Source: Mucilaginibacter sp.
Lineage (GTDB): Bacteria > Bacteroidota > Bacteroidia > Sphingobacteriales > Sphingobacteriaceae
Direction: 5' to 3'
Assembly: GCF_025362475.1 (NCBI RefSeq)
Contig: NZ_JANYGH010000050.1
Coordinates: forward strand, 20,234 to 84,233
DNA length: 64,000 nucleotides
Shown in pieces: positions 61,075-64,000 of this stretch (positions are counted from its first letter, which is position 1; every line of letters starts with the position of its first letter). The notes beneath the pieces were generated by a model, which made no database searches, had not been told where the DNA came from, and worked only from the letters and a program-made list of their open reading frames with translations. Both the position numbers and the translations under genes were made by a program.

Positions 61075-62984
61075 TGAAAGTATTTGTAACGCTGTTATCA
61101 TTCCTGGCATTAAACATAAGCGCCGGCGCACAGGAAAATTATGATGTATCACTGATACCAAAGGATTTGTTACCCTATGCCAGCGCAGTTGTGCGTAATG
61201 AGGAACTTAATATTGAGGTGAAAGATCTTGATAATACTTTTTATCATATAAAACAGGCTATAACCATATTAAACAAAAATGGAGCTGACGAAGCCGAAAT
61301 AGTTGTGTTTCATGACAAAGCCAATATTATAAAAGGCATAAAAGGAATAGTATACAACCAGTTTGGTAAGCCCACAGGTAAATTTTCTGAAAGCGACTTT
61401 GAGGATGTTGACGCGGTAAGCCGGTCAACACTTTTTGATGATACCAAGGTTAAACATTTTAACCCGGCAGTATCCGATTATCCCTACACTGTGGTCTATG
61501 AATATGATATAAAATCAAAGCAATCACTCAATTTCAGTGATTGGGTACCTAATTCATCAACCGGAGTAGCCGTTCAAAAAAGCACCTATACTTTCAGCTG
61601 TAAACCCGATTTCAAGATCAGGTATAAAGAGTTAAATGTACCTGTTGGTGTAGTTACAGGTACCAACAAGCTGGGAGAAAATACCTATACATGGCAGTTA
61701 ACCAATTTAAAAGCCATAAAGGAAGAGCCATACAGCCCCAATCATGATAAATATTTGAGTAGGGTAAAAGTAGCTCCCGAAAAATTTGAATACCTGGGTG
61801 TACCCGGGTCATTTAATGATTGGAATGGGATGGGTAAATGGATATATGATAAATTGCTGGCCAGCCGCACAACGCTCCCGATGTCAACAAACGAGAGGAT
61901 GAAGGAGATCACTAACGGTATTACCGATCCTAAATTGAAAGCCAAAAAGATTTACGAATACATGCAGGGCAAAACACACTACATAAGTGTACAGGTTGGC
62001 ATTGGCGGTTATCAGCCGTTTTTGGCAAGCGATGTAGACCAGCAAAATTACGGCGACTGTAAAGCACTGGTGAACTATACCCAGGCATTGCTTAAGGCCG
62101 TTAATATTGACTCCTATTATTGCATTGTAAAATCGGGTTCACGTAAGCAGGGTCCATTAAAAGATTTTGCCAGTATGAACCAGTTTGACCATGTTATACT
62201 ATGCCTGCCATTTAAAAACGATACCACTTTTCTGGAATGCACAAGCCAGCAAATTCCCTTTGGTTTTTTAAGTGATTTTACCGACGACCGATATGTATTA
62301 GCCTGCACACCCGAAGGCGGTAAACTGCTGCACACACCTAAATACACAGCCCAGGATAACGTACAACATTGCAAAGCCAGCTTCATCATCGATGCAGATG
62401 GTATGTTAACAGGGAATATGCTTACTACTTTTAAAGGCACACAGTATGATAACCGCGAATATATCATCCAGGAAGCGCCAAAAGACCAGGTGAAAAGCCT
62501 TCAAAAAGAATATCCGATAAACAACCTCGAGATTGAAAAATTTGAATTTAAACAGGATAAAAGTATTAACCCTGTAGCCACAGAAATTATAAAGCTAAGT
62601 GCGCCTGATTATGGATCTGCAAGTAACGGTAAGATAGATTTTTTAGCTAATGCCATTAACCGTACAGACGGAGCGCCGCGGGAAGTACATAACAGGCATA
62701 ACGCTTTTTATATTAACAGGGGCTATACTGATGAAGATGAAATTAGTTACACCCTGCCTAAAGGTTACCATGTTGACATGCGACCGGCAAGTGTAACCAT
62801 TGATAAGCCCTTTGGAAAATTCTCTGTATCGGCCGTTGTAATTGGCGATCAGCTGATATATAAACGTAAGCTGCAGGTAATTGATGGCACTTACAATAAA
62901 GATATGTACCAGGAGTTTGTGGATTTTTACCAGGCCATCAGCGAAACGGATAATAGCAATGTTACGTTGATTAAAAATAACTAA
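61074..62984 (+). CDS. DUF3857/transglutaminase-like secreted protein with intact Cys-His
   Basis: 636 residues with a signal peptide (to about SAGAQE, residue 21). DUF3857 at about 30-230, then a transglutaminase-type core: NYGDCKALVNYTQALL with Cys329, FDHVILCLP with His373 and FLECTSQ (387 onward) at the acid position. A C-terminal beta-domain follows. Such proteins may cleave or crosslink amide bonds outside the cytoplasm. It starts in the stop codon of its inactive-looking paralogue, so a heteromeric pair is likely. The last 14 bp overlap the convergent 42-residue gene. Confidence 0.88.
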   Translation: MKVFVTLLSFLALNISAGAQENYDVSLIPKDLLPYASAVVRNEELNIEVKDLDNTFYHIKQAITILNKNGADEAEIVVFHDKANIIKGIKGIVYNQFGKPTGKFSESDFEDVDAVSRSTLFDDTKVKHFNPAVSDYPYTVVYEYDIKSKQSLNFSDWVPNSSTGVAVQKSTYTFSCKPDFKIRYKELNVPVGVVTGTNKLGENTYTWQLTNLKAIKEEPYSPNHDKYLSRVKVAPEKFEYLGVPGSFNDWNGMGKWIYDKLLASRTTLPMSTNERMKEITNGITDPKLKAKKIYEYMQGKTHYISVQVGIGGYQPFLASDVDQQNYGDCKALVNYTQALLKAVNIDSYYCIVKSGSRKQGPLKDFASMNQFDHVILCLPFKNDTTFLECTSQQIPFGFLSDFTDDRYVLACTPEGGKLLHTPKYTAQDNVQHCKASFIIDADGMLTGNMLTTFKGTQYDNREYIIQEAPKDQVKSLQKEYPINNLEIEKFEFKQDKSINPVATEIIKLSAPDYGSASNGKIDFLANAINRTDGAPREVHNRHNAFYINRGYTDEDEISYTLPKGYHVDMRPASVTIDKPFGKFSVSAVVIGDQLIYKRKLQVIDGTYNKDMYQEFVDFYQAISETDNSNVTLIKNN

Positions 62985-63099
62985 ATATGACGATGCCGAG
63001 TATGATACCTATAATCATAACCAGGTAGAGCAAAATTTCGTTCCCTGCAAACTTTTTATACTTTGACCAGAATGAGTATTCTTCTTTTTGATTTGACAT
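62971..63099 (-). CDS. Small 42-residue single-span membrane protein
   Basis: ATG at 63097-63099, stop TAA at 62971-62973. The product begins MSNQKEEYSFWSKYKKFAG, a charged, aromatic soluble start of about 19 residues, then one membrane helix (about 22-41, NEILLYLVMIIGIILGIVIF). The layout is that of a small inner membrane protein with cytoplasmic N-terminus. It overlaps the transglutaminase gene by 14 bp. I do not know the function; codon use and composition look real. Confidence 0.65.
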   Translation of the reverse strand: MSNQKEEYSFWSKYKKFAGNEILLYLVMIIGIILGIVIFSYF

Positions 63100-63233
63100 A
63101 ACGATGCAAAAATATTCATTTTTAATGTAGTTTGTAATTACCACATTCTTATTGCTATCTAAAAATAAAAAAACAGACCGTCACGAGTTTGAAAATTCAA
63201 AAAACTCTAAAGGTGGAAATGACAAGCGGCGAA

Positions 63234-63266
63234 AGACTTACGAAGTTTTAAAAACTTCGTAAGTCT
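63234..63266. repeat. Dispersed 33-nt palindrome, copy 3
   Basis: AGACTTACGAAGTTT pairs with AAACTTCGTAAGTCT; the T of copy 1 at arm position 4 is C here and the partner A is G, so pairing is kept. As in copy 1, GGGATTC follows. Confidence 0.95.
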
Positions 63267-63337
63267 GGGATTCAACAACTTGTCATGGGAAGTTTTACTA
63301 TCCGGCGGACACTGAAAGGAAAATGACGTTTGAAAAG

Positions 63338-63420
63338 TTTGTCATCCTGAGGAACGAAGGATCTATTTGCAGACTGTGCATGGCGAATAACAGATCCTTC
63401 ACTGCGTTCAGGATGACAAA
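63338..63420. repeat. GTCATCCTGA palindrome, copy 2
   Basis: TTTGTCATCCTGA opens at 63338 and TCAGGATGACAAA closes at 63420; AAGGATCT and AGATCCTT pair inside. It shares the inner CATGGCGAATAA block with copy 1. Confidence 0.9.
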
Positions 63421-63469
63421 AAGTTTCTTCGCGAACACGTCATAGATATGCACAAAGCAATCGCAGGCT

Positions 63470-63718
63470 TTATACAGGGCGAATCAGCGCAGTTGGCGAT
63501 TGCCGCGCTACGCTTGCAATGACATGGTGTTGTTGCCTTTCAGACAGCTTCTGAGTATTATAGATATTATTTGCGGTGTTATTAAAATCCGGTTTCACTA
63601 CCGGTCGCTCTGTTTTCTTGACAGTTCCGCATGCCGAAATAAACATAATTACAGCAAGCACATAAAGTGTTAGATACCACCTATGCGAACCAAATAACCA
63701 TAATTTAAAAGTTGGCAT
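63470..63718 (-). CDS. Small lipoprotein with a repeat-encoded C-terminus
   Basis: 82 residues. A membrane-type signal (LTLYVLAVIMFISAC) ends in a lipobox with Cys30, then GTVKKTERPVVKPDFNNTAN. The last 20 or so residues (HHVIASVARQSPTALIRPV) come from a GTCATTGCGAGG-type palindromic repeat that lies across the end of the frame, so the original stop may have been lost to repeat insertion. The first two thirds look like a genuine small lipoprotein of unknown function. Confidence 0.55.
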   Translation of the reverse strand: MPTFKLWLFGSHRWYLTLYVLAVIMFISACGTVKKTERPVVKPDFNNTANNIYNTQKLSERQQHHVIASVARQSPTALIRPV

Positions 63719-64000
63719 GACAAGTTAAGTTAGTTCATATAAACTTACAAATACTGATCCATAACCAAAAGACGCACTGAAAATAAATTAGTTACATCAA
63801 AAGAGTAAAGACTGGAAGATTGAGGAGCAAAGACCAGAAGATTAAGGAGCAAAGACGAAAGATTAAGGACAAAAAGCTAAATTGCCTCCCCAATTTATTT
63901 CACCTTTCACCTTTCACCTTTCACCTTTCACCTTTCACCTTTCACCTTTCACCTTTCACCTTTCACCTTTCACCTTTCACCTTTCACCTTTCACCTTTCA
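63719..64000. repeat. Purine-rich word repeats followed by TTTCACC array
   Basis: From about 63803 to 63876 variants of AAGACTGGAAGATTGAGGAGC are repeated about three times. From 63898 there are 14 complete TTTCACC units and a partial one running off the window, the reverse complement of the 19171 array. There is no gene. Confidence 0.9.

Larger units (their letters stand above)
63100..63469. repeat. Repeat island, no gene
   Basis: The gap holds a 33-nt palindrome (63234-63266), a GTCATCCTGA palindrome (63338-63420) and the start of a GTCATTGCGAGG-type copy. I see no reading frame of note. Confidence 0.75.

Noticed and set aside
63898..64000. CRISPR array
   Set aside because: The unit is 7 bp with no spacers and there are no cas genes.
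1..64000. tRNA or rRNA genes
   Set aside because: No cloverleaf with a GTTCGA-type T-loop and no rRNA-like conserved blocks were noticed by eye; a tRNAscan run would settle it.

Overview
The window looks like chromosomal DNA of a Bacteroidota member, most likely family Sphingobacteriaceae and close to Mucilaginibacter or Pedobacter. The evidence is a SusC/SusD pair with FecR anti-sigma and ECF sigma genes, STN-type SusC, many Tat- and lipoprotein-exported sugar enzymes, TAnnTTTG-type -7 promoter elements, weak Shine-Dalgarno sites, moderately AT-rich DNA and small palindromic repeats between genes. No rRNA, tRNA, CRISPR array, phage or IS transposase gene was seen.

Layout. (1) 1-9221, minus strand: a glycan-use locus with GH92 alpha-mannosidase (cut by the window edge), SusD, SusC, FecR and ECF sigma. 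(2) 9399-14380: TMEM175-like channel, GH88 unsaturated glucuronyl hydrolase and two paralogous secreted concanavalin-A-fold proteins, facing a divergent membrane-tethered HTH regulator whose periplasmic end also looks ConA-like. (3) 14568-22120: PQQ/cytochrome c dehydrogenase, secreted nucleoside hydrolase and DUF885 metallopeptidase, then a clan GH-D glycosidase and a divergent HxlR/DoxX pair around a nested palindrome. (4) 22577-31312: a tripartite ABC efflux operon (adaptor, TolC, ATPase, two permeases) ending in an NtrC-type activator and its kinase, with a good sigma-54 promoter in front of the first gene. (5) 33805-51329: fifteen minus-strand genes that look like a complete 3-keto-sugar oxidation pathway: two GMC dehydrogenases with a Cys-X5-Cys-X3-Cys cluster motif, two Tat-lipoprotein small subunits, a lipoprotein cytochrome c, two Gfo/Idh/MocA oxidoreductases (one Tat-exported), four TIM-barrel isomerase-like proteins, a DUF1080 protein, two MFS carriers and a TolB-like protein. 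(6) 51573-63718: mostly housekeeping or unassigned genes (desaturase, TPR kinase, thioesterase, queG, DEDDh exonuclease), and an overlapping pair of DUF3857/transglutaminase-like proteins of which only the second keeps the catalytic Cys and His.

How the genes work together. Region 1 is a self-regulated uptake and trimming system for mannose-containing glycans. Region 2 resembles a one-component sense-and-respond unit whose sensor domain shares its fold with the proteins it may control. Region 4 is an envelope efflux system with probable sigma-54 positive feedback. Region 5 would oxidise small glycosides at C3 in the periplasm, send electrons to cytochrome c, cleave the keto-sugar, import the pieces and finish them with the two unsignalled cytoplasmic enzymes; this functional reading is inference.

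The intergenic DNA is unusual. Five or more families of perfect or near-perfect palindromes cluster in repeat islands (19.2, 22.3, 30.0, 39.7 and 63.3 kb). One family has arms that change in a compensated way between copies. A 232-bp MITE-like element has 20-bp terminal inverted repeats and an exact 7-bp target duplication. Several gaps carry degenerate word repeats in one half and their reverse complement in the other, and heptamer arrays GGTGAAA/TTTCACC lie at 19.2 kb and at the right edge.
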